Below are positions 8,629 to 16,651 of a stretch of DNA of 64,000 nt, one piece after another. Under the pieces are notes generated by a model. The model ran no database searches, was not told the DNA's origin, and saw only the letters and a list, made by a program, of their open reading frames with translations. How positions within the stretch are numbered: the first letter of the stretch is position 1; the number at the start of each line of letters is the position of its first letter. Source of the stretch: JACXTP01 sp963789555 (lineage in GTDB: Archaea > Thermoplasmatota > Thermoplasmata > Methanomassiliicoccales > UBA472); assembly GCA_963789555.1 (NCBI GenBank), contig CAWBKY010000001.1:62001-126000 (forward strand), written 5' to 3'. The translations under genes were made by a program, and so were the position numbers.

Positions 8629-9312
8629 TTATAACATCGGTCCCGTCCGTTTTTCCATTACAAGATACCACAGCTCCGTCAGTGCGATGTATTGTTCCGG
8701 ATCGAGCTCGCGCAACGATGCTGTGTCCACATCGATGATCTCCACCCCATGGATCCGTGAGTTCATTATCTCCTCCAGGCTGACCGGGGGGCTGGTATAG
8801 TACATGTCGCAGTAACGTTTGATCACCGACAGGTCACCGACCTCCCTCTGTCTAGGCGAAAGGGTGAAGAACAATGGTATGGGCATGATGTAATGGGGCG
8901 GGGCGGCTAGGAGGAACTTATGACAATGGTTGCTATACCTCGCTATCTTGCTGGCTATACGCGCCTTGATGTAATCCAAAGGGTCTAGGGCATGGGCGGG
9001 CGGGACATAACCGGTCTCGACCTCGATTATCGTGATCCCCTCGCCCTTTTCCGCGTAGACATCGCAGTTCAGACCTGCATCGATGGTATGTTCCAACTCC
9101 ACATGGTACCCGTCCTTGACAAGGTACTTCGCCACGATGAGCTCCATAACGGAGTGGTTGATCTTCAGGAGGTTGCGCTCCCTTAGTTCCACAAGGTGCC
9201 TTTGCAGCGCACGCATCTTCTCCAGCTCTTCTGGGGTACAATCCTGGACCAACATGCCCATCAATGTCTCAAGGTCCTCTGTGAACTTATCCAAAGGGTC
9301 ACCTCTGATCAA
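8629..9312 (-). CDS. Possible PD-(D/E)XK-fold nuclease-like protein
   Basis: This 227-residue protein has a helical N-terminus and then a segment resembling a restriction-endonuclease-like core: LVKDGYHVELEH, then LNCDVYAEKGEG, then ITIIEVETGY. The aspartate in CDVYA and the EVE triplet on a following strand fit the D...ExE variant of the metal site. A helix (ARIASKIARYSNHC) and a final strand complete the expected order. I infer a nuclease-like fold with moderate confidence; the activity and target are unknown. No methylase or helicase lies beside it, so it does not look like a restriction system. Confidence 0.5.
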   Translation of the reverse strand: MIRGDPLDKFTEDLETLMGMLVQDCTPEELEKMRALQRHLVELRERNLLKINHSVMELIVAKYLVKDGYHVELEHTIDAGLNCDVYAEKGEGITIIEVETGYVPPAHALDPLDYIKARIASKIARYSNHCHKFLLAAPPHYIMPIPLFFTLSPRQREVGDLSVIKRYCDMYYTSPPVSLEEIMNSRIHGVEIIDVDTASLRELDPEQYIALTELWYLVMEKRTGPML

Positions 9313-9325
9313 CGAGGCCTGAGCC

Positions 9326-9571
9326 TCATTCCCTCATCATCTCCTTGCTCACCACAAGGGTCAGAGTGGACCTAACCCCTGGGACCTTGCGCAATCGAAC
9401 GGATAGCAAGGCCTCCAGCTCCTCCATGCTTGGCGCGCTCACAAAGGCCACCAGGTCGTACACCCCGTAAACCACGTAGGCGTTCTGAACCTGTTGAACA
9501 TGGGATAGCGCCTCCAGCACCGATGTCTCCTGTCCGATGTCGGTGTTGATTATGACAATTGCCCCAGGCAT
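9326..9571 (-). CDS. Stand-alone Lrp/AsnC effector (RAM) domain protein
   Basis: From the ATG at 9571 the product is 81 residues and matches the small-molecule-binding domain of Lrp/AsnC regulators: AIVIINTDIGQE, then NAYVVYGVYDLVAFV, then KVPGVRSTLTLVV. It lacks the helix-turn-helix. Such free RAM domains form oligomers with Lrp proteins or act as amino acid sensors. The start is chosen because a TATA box (9594-9603) lies 27 bases before it. A longer frame starting at 9661 overlaps the previous gene by four bases, so that alternative start is possible. Confidence 0.75.
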   Translation of the reverse strand: MPGAIVIINTDIGQETSVLEALSHVQQVQNAYVVYGVYDLVAFVSAPSMEELEALLSVRLRKVPGVRSTLTLVVSKEMMRE

Positions 9572-9593
9572 CACATTGATGTAGGCTTGCCGA

Positions 9594-9603
9594 TATAAAA
9601 AAT
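9594..9603 (-). promoter_or_regulatory. TATA box for the RAM-domain gene
   Basis: On the minus strand this reads ttttttata and is centred about 27 bases before the ATG at 9571. This fits a leaderless transcript and argues against the longer start at 9661. Confidence 0.5.
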
Positions 9604-9657
9604 ATTGGTGGGTCGCCTCAACGTCTGGTACCGAGAGAGGTGATCGGTCATACCAGG

Positions 9658-9867
9658 TCACTCCTGGTTCGGATCAAAAACGTTCGATATGTTGCCGGTC
9701 TCGCATGAAACTACGAACCCGTAGCCGCAAGACTCGATCAGATGGGCCACCTTCAAGGAATATGGCACACCGACGTAGGTCTTCCTAACCGTTTCCAACG
9801 ACTTCTTGCGCATATACTCTCTCATCCTTGTTCTCCCTATGGGGAGGTCCCCCTCAAGGTAAACCAT
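9658..9867 (-). CDS. Small protein of unknown function
   Basis: This 69-residue frame has a basic N-terminus (RTRMREYMRKK) and ends with CETGNISNVFDPNQE. I recognise no family. Its stop overlaps the longer possible start of the RAM-domain gene by four bases. Codon use looks like its neighbours, which supports it being real. No domain can be assigned. Confidence 0.4.
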   Translation of the reverse strand: MVYLEGDLPIGRTRMREYMRKKSLETVRKTYVGVPYSLKVAHLIESCGYGFVVSCETGNISNVFDPNQE

Positions 9868-9989
9868 GTTAATCGGCTGAAAAGTAATAACATTGATGTC
9901 CGTTCCGGAACTATCCGTGCCGAAACTCGTCTACTTCTTTACAACTTACATTGGCCAGCAGATTTAAGGTAGGGGGCGGTCTTAACCAT

Positions 9990-10090
9990 GACACGGACCC
10001 GGGATTCCTTTCGCTTGATGAAGAGAAGAGGGTCAGCTGATCCCCTGGGAGATGATGAGCCCTATGAGTGCAGATCCCGGGTCCGCCTAG
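9990..10090 (+). ncRNA. Candidate structured RNA closed by a 12-bp perfect stem
   Basis: A perfect 12-base inverted repeat (CGGACCCGGGAT at 9994-10005 and its complement at 10074-10085) encloses 68 bases. The interior has two box-C-like motifs (TGATGA near 10017-10022 and 10053-10058) and one box-D-like CTGA near 10037-10040, but no clear final D box. A TATA-like tttaa sits about 27 bases before the repeat. No coding frame explains the region. It may be a C/D-like guide RNA, another small RNA, or a bidirectional terminator. Orientation is inferred from the TATA-like patch and the motifs. Confidence 0.4.
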
Positions 10091-10094
10091 CCCT

Positions 10095-10622
10095 TCATCC
10101 GCCTGACGCTATGGTAAGTCCAGGCTGATGCGTCCCATCGCAATAGCATTTCAGTGCCGAGATTCCGATGACCTGAGCGTCATCGGGGATGAGGACACCG
10201 GTTATCCCATCAAGTACGGCTCGGACCAACTTGTCCAGGTCCGGTCTCTTTGTGTTAAGGTTGCGCTTCTTGGGCATGCTCTTCGGCTTGGTGAAATGGA
10301 ATTGCATCCTCACCACGTATCCGAAGTTGCGGTCTTCGCAATAGAAGCTCGAAGTGCGGTCCTCGTTGCATCTCTGCGCCTCGTTGGCTATGCGATGCCT
10401 CCAGCGATCGGTGTTCCGATTGCCATGGGTCGTGACCACCCGGTTGAGCTTCTCGATGTAGAACGACTTGGTGCTTCCCTGGGGCACTGGCTCTCCCGCT
10501 ACGAAGAACTCGATGAGGTCTGCGTTCGATCCATCCTCTATCATCGGTACGTCCACGAGTTCCTCGATCGGACTCGCCTCGTAGAACCCGTCGCCGAGAT
10601 CTAGTTGGAACTCCAAGTGCAT
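10095..10622 (-). CDS. RusA-family Holliday junction resolvase-like endonuclease
   Basis: The C-terminal 120 residues match RusA: a first strand FFVAGEPVPQGS, a basic stretch, then the metal-binding core KRPDLDKLVRAVLDG and VLIPDDAQV. These supply the three conserved aspartates of RusA. The start at 10622 is preferred because a TATA-like aaatatatt lies about 34 bases upstream; a longer frame starting at 10676 would read through it. The extra N-terminal region of about 35 residues is acidic. RusA cuts four-way DNA junctions and is usually phage-borne. No phage genes flank it here, so it looks like an acquired orphan. Confidence 0.85.
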   Translation of the reverse strand: MHLEFQLDLGDGFYEASPIEELVDVPMIEDGSNADLIEFFVAGEPVPQGSTKSFYIEKLNRVVTTHGNRNTDRWRHRIANEAQRCNEDRTSSFYCEDRNFGYVVRMQFHFTKPKSMPKKRNLNTKRPDLDKLVRAVLDGITGVLIPDDAQVIGISALKCYCDGTHQPGLTIASGG

Positions 10623-10693
10623 CCCATCCTTGCCAGGTAATAAATCGCCGGGCAAATATATTTTTTCCTGTTCCAATCAACCCATATGAGCCC

Positions 10694-11915
10694 TCAAGGG
10701 ACCGAGGGGTCCTCCTCGAAGAAGGTGGGCTTTCCCTTGGTCAACCACCACGCATGGACGAATATGGCCCAGCCGACGAGACTGAGCGACAACCCCACGA
10801 TCCAGCCCCACGAGTAGTCCAGGATGAGCTCATTCCCATTCTCCGAGAAGGCCACGGCCACGAAGAGCGGGATGGACATCAGGATGAGGCGCCAGAGCAC
10901 CCTTTCATCCCTGACCCCCCACATCAGCAATAGGATGGCGGGCATGGTGAAGTAGACGAAGGCGATCTTGGGATAGAATATGAAGAAGATGACCATGATG
11001 AAGGCCGCCCCCTCCCAGAAACGCATCTTCCAATGATAGGCCATGAGTGTGGCGGCCAACAACGATGCGACCGTCATCGTCGCCCCGGCCCAACCCGGCA
11101 GACCATATCCCCCAATATCGAGGAAATGCCAGGGACTGATGCCGGAACCCCCGGTCTGGGCCTCGGGGACCCCTAAGGAAATAGTAGCTCGGGAAGGAAA
11201 GGAACTCCTCAGGGCAGCATATGAGGAATGGAAGAATCACCGCCAAGGACAGGCCGGCGAAGACGACCATCAGGACGGTGCGGTCCTTATTGGTCCTCGC
11301 CTTCAAGAACGCCCACGGCAGGAGCAGTATCGCGAATAAGCTTGGTCCAGGTTCCCAAGGTGAACAGCAAGCCGCTGTAGGCCATCCTTCCCATGATGAA
11401 GGTGATCAGTGGCAGTACGAAGAAAAGGGCGGTTATGGCCTCGTCCTGGACGCCCAGGGTGAACTCTATGAAAGCATATGGCAGGAACAGATAGGAGATG
11501 CCTGCGGTGAACGCGTAGAAATCGTTGAATCGGCGGAAGCCCAAGTACATGGACACCGAGGTCAGTATGGCGAACAGAGGCGAAGTACAGCTGGTACATC
11601 CACATCTCCCCGCCGAAGTATTGTGGGATCACCATCAGGTACATGACCAGCGGGGGCGATTCCGAGTCGAAGTCTAGGTATGGTATCTGCCCATCGAGGA
11701 TGGCCTGGCCCCTCTCCTGGTAATAGGATAGGTCGATGAGGCTCGCCGAAGATCTCGTTGAGGTGGGGCCGAAGCACTAGGTTGTCCAAGGCGATGATGC
11801 CCCCATAGAACAGGAGGCCTACCACGACAAGGACCAACAGCTTCTTCCTGCCTGGAATGGGCTCAGCCCTTCTGCGCCATCCTTCCTTGACGGCCTGGGT
11901 GAACTTGTCCACCAC
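10694..11915 (-). CDS. GT-C-type membrane glycosyltransferase (several frameshifts)
   Basis: Pieced together across at least four frame changes (about 11750, 11570, 11330, 11130) this is one membrane protein of about 400 residues. It begins with a basic stretch and a membrane helix (LLVLVVVGLLFYGG). It then has a loop, RGQAILDGQIPYLDFDSE followed by SPPLVMYL, typical of polyprenyl-phosphate-sugar mannosyltransferases. About ten further hydrophobic segments follow, ending in FFEEDPSVP. The family transfers sugars from lipid carriers to lipids or proteins at the outer membrane face. No sugar-nucleotide genes are adjacent. The order and spacing of the fragments indicate a single gene with sequence errors. 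Confidence 0.7.
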
Positions 11916-11942
11916 CTTTCATCAGGTCCATTTAGCCCCTTT

Positions 11943-13259
11943 TCATGGCACGAGCCGGTTGCGGTCGCGAGGGAAGAGGATCGCCTCGCGGATGTTGGGC
12001 AGGTCCAGCATCTTCACCACGAACCTCTCGATGCCCAAACCGAATCCGCCATGTGGCGGCATTCCGTAGGCGAACGGGTTGAGGTAGAACTCGAAGTCCT
12101 TCGGGTCGAGCCCCTTCTTGACCATGCGTTGCACCAGGCGTTCGTAGCGGTGCTCCCTCTGTCCACCCGAGGCCATCTCCTGGCCTTTGTAGTCGAGGTC
12201 GAACGAATATGAGTAGGGGGTGCCGTCCTTCTCCATTATGTAGAAGGGCTTGGCGTCCTCAGGGTACTCGACGAACCAGTACATGTCGAAGCCCTTCTCC
12301 TTCATTATGTCGCCGATGACCTTCTCCCCCTCCGTCCCTAGGTCGTCGCCCTCCCTCAGAGTGAGACCGGTCTCACGCACCAGGTCCAGAGCCTCTGAAT
12401 AGGTCATTATTGGATAGGGAAGCCTTGGCACCTTTACCTCCACGCCCATCTTCTCCAGGTGCTCCTTGCCCCGCTCCGCCACCCCTTTGAATATATGATG
12501 GGTCACACCTTCCATGATGTCCATGACATCGCGCTGGCTCTCTATGAACGCTACCTCGGCGTCGAAGGATATGAACTCAGAGACGTGGCGTACCGTGTCA
12601 GAAAGCTCGGCCCGGAACGCTGGGCCGATCTCATACACCCGGTCCAGCCCTGTGGCCATCATCATTTGCTTGTAGAGTTGCGGTGATTGGGCCAGGTAGG
12701 CCTTCTTGTCAAAGTACTTGATCTCGAAGAGCGAAGCACCCCCCTCAGCCCCGGAAGCGACTATCTTGGGGGTGAACATCTCCACGAAGTCCTGGGACCT
12801 CATGTACTCCCCCAACAGCTCCAAGGCCAGCGATTTTATCTCGATGACGGCCCGTGTTTCCGGCTTGCGCAGGTCCATGAAGCGATGGTTGAAACGGGTG
12901 TCCATCTCCACGCTCACCTTGTCGACGACACCCATGGGCAGAGGCGATTGGGCCATGCTAAGAACGACCATCTCAGACGGGATGATCTCGTAGCCTGACT
13001 TAACCTGGCTGCTGGCTTTCACCATTCCCTTGACCGCCACCACCGACTCCCGTGGGATGCCGGAGATAGTGGCCATGAGCTCCGGGGGGACCTTCTTCTT
13101 CGGGGCGGTAACCTGGACGGTCCCGAAACGGTCCCTGATGATGAGGAATGAGATGCCTCCAAGGTTCCTGACCTCCTGGACCCAACCCTTCACGGTGACC
13201 TCCATGTCGGAGTCCTGCGCTGTTATCGTCCTTGAGCTCTTCACCTGGTCGTTTTGCAT
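11943..13259 (-). CDS. aspS: Aspartyl-tRNA synthetase, archaeal type
   Basis: This 438-residue enzyme charges tRNA-Asp (and possibly tRNA-Asn) with aspartate. An N-terminal OB fold (VTVKGWVQEVRNLGGISFL) reads the anticodon. The class II core has motif 2 (GPAFRAELSDTVRH) and motif 3 (GGFGLGIERFVVKML). It lacks the bacterial GAD insertion, as expected of archaea. The start at 13259 is preferred over upstream in-frame codons because of the TATA box at 13293-13302 and the normal family N-terminus. It is about 400 bases from an S66 peptidase gene. The frame is intact. Confidence 0.95.
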   Translation of the reverse strand: MQNDQVKSSRTITAQDSDMEVTVKGWVQEVRNLGGISFLIIRDRFGTVQVTAPKKKVPPELMATISGIPRESVVAVKGMVKASSQVKSGYEIIPSEMVVLSMAQSPLPMGVVDKVSVEMDTRFNHRFMDLRKPETRAVIEIKSLALELLGEYMRSQDFVEMFTPKIVASGAEGGASLFEIKYFDKKAYLAQSPQLYKQMMMATGLDRVYEIGPAFRAELSDTVRHVSEFISFDAEVAFIESQRDVMDIMEGVTHHIFKGVAERGKEHLEKMGVEVKVPRLPYPIMTYSEALDLVRETGLTLREGDDLGTEGEKVIGDIMKEKGFDMYWFVEYPEDAKPFYIMEKDGTPYSYSFDLDYKGQEMASGGQREHRYERLVQRMVKKGLDPKDFEFYLNPFAYGMPPHGGFGLGIERFVVKMLDLPNIREAILFPRDRNRLVP

Positions 13260-13292
13260 GGTCGAACCTGAAATCGATAAATCCAATCCAGC

Positions 13293-13302
13293 TATAAAAA
13301 TA
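13293..13302 (-). promoter_or_regulatory. TATA box for aspS
   Basis: The minus strand reads tatttttata, centred about 38 bases before the aspS ATG at 13259. It falls inside the longer open frame, supporting the shorter start. Confidence 0.5.
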
Positions 13303-13416
13303 TGGTTGGACCTGGCCTCGATGTAGCTAGGAGGTCTGGCAACTGGCAAGGGGCGATCGCATTCAATGGACGGCGACCGAAAGAACTAACTGCCCACCGC
13401 ATCAATCATATCCCTC

Positions 13417-13638
13417 ATGGTCAAGGTCAGCGTTGATGACAATGAATGCACGGGATGTGGACTGTGCTACAATGATGAGTGCCCAGAGATCTTCATGGAG
13501 GGCGATGGTGGTACCTCCAACCTAAAGCCTGAGTTCCGCAAGGGCGGACCGTTGGAGGGTGATGTGCCTGATGCCAAGAAGGGTTGTGCGGACAAGGCGG
13601 CCGATGCCTGCCCAGTATCGGCGATCAAAGTGGGTTGA
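13417..13638 (+). CDS. Ferredoxin, iron-sulfur electron carrier
   Basis: This 73-residue acidic protein has a cluster motif CTGCGLCYNDECPE (Cys-x2-Cys-x2-Cys-x4-Cys-Pro) and a second Cys-Pro (ACPVSAIKV) near the C-terminus. This fits a single-cluster ferredoxin, probably [4Fe-4S]. The last spacing in the first motif is one residue longer than usual. An extra cysteine (KKGCADK) lies between them. It stands alone between divergent aspS and the convergent S66 gene. Confidence 0.88.
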   Translation: MVKVSVDDNECTGCGLCYNDECPEIFMEGDGGTSNLKPEFRKGGPLEGDVPDAKKGCADKAADACPVSAIKVG

Positions 13639-13675
13639 TCGCCTCCATAGGTGGCTTCTGGCCACCTGACCTTTT

Positions 13676-14685
13676 TCATCGTTCCGTCACCGCTTTTTCA
13701 AGGAACCGGATGCATCCTTCCTCGCAGTCCAGCTCTGTCTTTATCCCAAGGGGCACGGTCATGAGCGGATCGGTATGGGACAGGTCCACGTCGCAAACGA
13801 TCGGGACCTGCTCATCGATGGCCAAATTAGTTATGATGGATTCTAGGTCGTCCCTTTCGTCGAACCCCACAGCGGACGGGAACCGACCCAAGACCAATCC
13901 GGATATCTGGTCAAAAACGCCGAGATGCTTCAGATGGGTCAGATTGCGATCGATGGTGGCTGGCGATTCGTGATCGTCCTCCTCGAGGAAAAGCACAGCA
14001 CCATCAAGGTCGGGCCAGAATTCAGTGCCGCTGAGGAGCAACAAAGTGTTCAGGTTGCCTCCCACCGCCTTTCCGGCCACCTTCCCGCCATTCAATACTC
14101 TCCATCCAGGATTCATCCTCCATTCCCTGGGGCCGAGGTCATCCTTCTCGAACCATGGGTCCTCCGCCCATTCGTTCGCTCGCCCTGACCGTGACCACCT
14201 CCATTTCCCCCCGCACCAATTCCATGAACCGATCGATGGTGTAATCGGGGGAGATCGGGTTGACAGAATGTGACGAATGCAGGACCTGAGAAATTGACCA
14301 GGCCGGCCTTGGTTAGGAAGGCATTGTTCATGGCGGTGATGTCACTGTACCCGACAAAGACCTTGCGAACCTTCCTCACCAGATCATAATCGATGTGCTG
14401 CAGGAGATGGTTTGAGTTGTAGCCTCCAAACACCGTCATGATGGCGGCAACCTCATCATCCTCCAGGAATGTGGTCAGGTCCGCCAGGCGATTCTCCATG
14501 CTCCCGGCGGTGTGCCCGGTGCGCTCCATGACATGTTCGCCCACCTTTACCTCGAATCCCAAAGAGCGTAGGCGGTCCAATCCGATCTGCCAAACCCTCG
14601 GCTCGATGTGGGCGGCGGATTGGGATGGGGCGATCAATCCAATGGCGTCCCCCTCACCTATCCCCCAGGGCTTGACCAGCTCCAT
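13676..14685 (-). CDS. S66 peptidase: LD-carboxypeptidase / MccF-like (frameshifted)
   Basis: The protein has the S66 order: IGLIAPS at the N-terminus, the nucleophile-serine motif VGYSDITAMNNAF, then EEDDHESPATIDRNL with the catalytic glutamate, and SHTDPLMTVPLG with the catalytic histidine. Frame changes near 14250 and 14115 split it, but all catalytic parts are present. The reconstructed length is about 335 residues, normal for the family. In bacteria S66 enzymes trim murein peptides or, as MccF, destroy the aspartyl-tRNA synthetase inhibitor microcin C. Archaea lack murein, so an MccF-like or other amidase role is more plausible. The start is the ATG at 14685; an upstream start is possible. 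Confidence 0.85.
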
Positions 14686-14721
14686 TCTTACGCCTCCACT
14701 GCTATCCAAAGAGGCGTCAAT

Positions 14722-14730
14722 GATTATATA
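14722..14730 (+). promoter_or_regulatory. TATA box for fbp
   Basis: The sequence gattatata is centred about 45 bases before the fbp ATG at 14771 (36 before the alternative ATG at 14762). It lies in the short gap between divergent fbp and the S66 gene. Confidence 0.5.
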
Positions 14731-14770
14731 GAACCAGGACATTCAGAAAGGCATCCACGGGATGGTATCC

Positions 14771-15913
14771 ATGTCAGAGAAGGTAACGTTGTCCGTCATT
14801 AAGGCCGATGTCGGGTCGGTCTGTGGTCATTCCAGGCCCCACCCGAAGATGATGCGCAAGTGCGAAGAGGTCTTGAAGGACGGCCTGAAGGCGGGGACGA
14901 TCAACGATTTCTACGTGACCCGGGTGGGCGACGACATAAACCTGATCATGACCCACACCAAGGGCGAGAACCACTGCGACGTCCATGCCCTGGCATTTGA
15001 AGCGTTCCAGCAGGCCGCCAAGCTTGCCAGGCAGATGAAGATGTACGCTGCCGGTCAAGATATTTTGAAGGACGCCTTCAGCGGCAACATTCGCGGGATG
15101 GGCCCAGGGGCGGCCGAGGTGGAGTTCACCGAGCGTGGCGCCGAGCCAGTGCTGGTGTTCATGGCCGACAAGACAGAACCGTCCGCCTACTCCATGCCAT
15201 TGTGCCGGATCTTCATGGACCCGTTCACCACGACAGGCCTGGTCATCGACCCAAGGGCCCACGAGGGTTTCAAGTTCGAGATAGTGGACGTCATGGATTC
15301 CAAGCGGATCGTCATGTCCGCCCCCGAGGAGTCATATGATATCCTCAGCCTGCTTGGCGATACGACGCGCTATGCCATAAAGAGGATCTGGAGCAAGCAC
15401 TCCGACATCGGTGTCGGAGCAGTGGTGAGCACTGAGAAGCTGAACTTGTGCGCGGGTAAGTACGTCGGCAAGGACGACCCGGTGGCCATCGTTCGCTGCC
15501 AGAGCGGCCTACCAGCGGTCGGAGAGGCGCTGCAGCCATTCATGTTCCCCCAGCTGGTGGCTGGGTGGATGAGGGGGTCGCACTATGGTGCTTGGTACCC
15601 ATGCGCGGTCGATGATTCCGACCCTTCCTATTTCGACGGACCGCCACGCATCTGCTGCGTCGGGTTCCAGATCAGCCATGGCAAGCTCATGGGTCTAGAG
15701 GACCCCGAGTCTCCCATCGGATTCCATCAACCGATCGACTATTTCTCTGGAAGCGTATGGGACGAGGCCCGCCGCAAGGCGGTTAGGGCCAGCATCTATA
15801 TGCGCCAACATGGGCCGTTCATGCCCGGAATCCTAGGCCCGGAGGAGATGGAGTACACCACCCGCCCGGCCGTCCTTAAGAAATTGCAGGACAGGATGGA
15901 GAAGCTTGACTGA
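14771..15913 (+). CDS. fbp: Fructose 1,6-bisphosphate aldolase/phosphatase
   Basis: This 380-residue protein matches the bifunctional class V enzyme that makes fructose 6-phosphate directly from triose phosphates, the committed step of archaeal gluconeogenesis. Typical landmarks are the N-terminal SVIKADVGSVCGH, the metal-binding GDDINLIMTH, GMGPGAAEVEFTER, and the C-terminal GPFMPGILGPEEMEYTTRP. The family length is about 365-380. An ATG three codons upstream (14762) is an alternative start. The stop overlaps the tpiA start, so the two are probably co-transcribed as a gluconeogenic pair. Confidence 0.95.
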   Translation: MSEKVTLSVIKADVGSVCGHSRPHPKMMRKCEEVLKDGLKAGTINDFYVTRVGDDINLIMTHTKGENHCDVHALAFEAFQQAAKLARQMKMYAAGQDILKDAFSGNIRGMGPGAAEVEFTERGAEPVLVFMADKTEPSAYSMPLCRIFMDPFTTTGLVIDPRAHEGFKFEIVDVMDSKRIVMSAPEESYDILSLLGDTTRYAIKRIWSKHSDIGVGAVVSTEKLNLCAGKYVGKDDPVAIVRCQSGLPAVGEALQPFMFPQLVAGWMRGSHYGAWYPCAVDDSDPSYFDGPPRICCVGFQISHGKLMGLEDPESPIGFHQPIDYFSGSVWDEARRKAVRASIYMRQHGPFMPGILGPEEMEYTTRPAVLKKLQDRMEKLD

Positions 15914-16583
15914 GCTGAAGGCGCCCATCGTCGTGGTCAACTTCAAGACCTATCGTGAGGTCGAGGGTGTCAAGGCCATCGAGATCGCTAAGGTCTGCGA
16001 GGAGGTGGCAGAACGAACAGGGACGACCATAATCGTCTGTCCGCCCACACTGGAATTGGCCAGGGTGGCCCAGGCGGTCCACATCCCGGTGTTCTGCCAG
16101 CATACCGATGCGAAATCGGCGGGGGCGAACACCGGTTGGATAACCCCATCGGCAGTGAAGCAGACCGGGGCAAAGGGCACGTTGTTGAACCACTCCGAGC
16201 ACCGGCTCATGCTCTATGACATATCCGCCTCGGTGAATGAATGCAAATCCGCTGGTCTGACCACTATCGTTTGCGCGGACAGCCCACAGACCGCCATGAT
16301 CATCGCATCCTACGAGCCTGATTTCGTGGCCGTCGAACCGCCGGAGCTGATTGGAGGCAATGTTTCGGTCACGGACGCCAAGCCAGAGGTGGTACAGAAG
16401 GCGGTCCAGGCAGTGCACCGCGTTGACTCCCACATCCCTGTGCTCTGTGGCGCGGGCGTCAAGAACGGGAAGGACCTAAGGAAGGCCATGGAGCTCGGTG
16501 CGAAGGGAGTGCTGTTGGCATCAGGCATCATCAAGGCCAAGGACGTAAAGGCCACATTGACCGAACTGGTCACCGGCGTCTGA
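15906..16583 (+). CDS. tpiA: Triosephosphate isomerase, archaeal type
   Basis: This 225-residue enzyme interconverts dihydroxyacetone phosphate and glyceraldehyde 3-phosphate. The active-site lysine is in VVNFKTYRE, the histidine in LNHSEHR, and the glutamate in AVEPPELIGG; the phosphate-gripping GAGVKNGKD and LLASGI are present. It is shorter than the bacterial enzyme, as usual for archaea. The likely start is a TTG at 15906 overlapping the fbp stop. A perfect inverted repeat follows at 16591-16613. Confidence 0.95.
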   Translation: MTELKAPIVVVNFKTYREVEGVKAIEIAKVCEEVAERTGTTIIVCPPTLELARVAQAVHIPVFCQHTDAKSAGANTGWITPSAVKQTGAKGTLLNHSEHRLMLYDISASVNECKSAGLTTIVCADSPQTAMIIASYEPDFVAVEPPELIGGNVSVTDAKPEVVQKAVQAVHRVDSHIPVLCGAGVKNGKDLRKAMELGAKGVLLASGIIKAKDVKATLTELVTGV

Positions 16584-16590
16584 TGGCGAG

Positions 16591-16613
16591 GTTACAATCG
16601 GCCTCATTGTAAC
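16591..16613. terminator. Perfect 8-bp inverted repeat after tpiA
   Basis: GTTACAAT and ATTGTAAC form perfect 8-base arms around a 7-base spacer, 8 bases after the tpiA stop. It may form a transcript-end hairpin, or be a regulator binding site before the phospholipase-D-like gene. There is no T tract beyond it. Confidence 0.4.
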
Positions 16614-16651
16614 GGGCATCATAATGTCGTTTCAAAGGCGAACAGGTCTCG

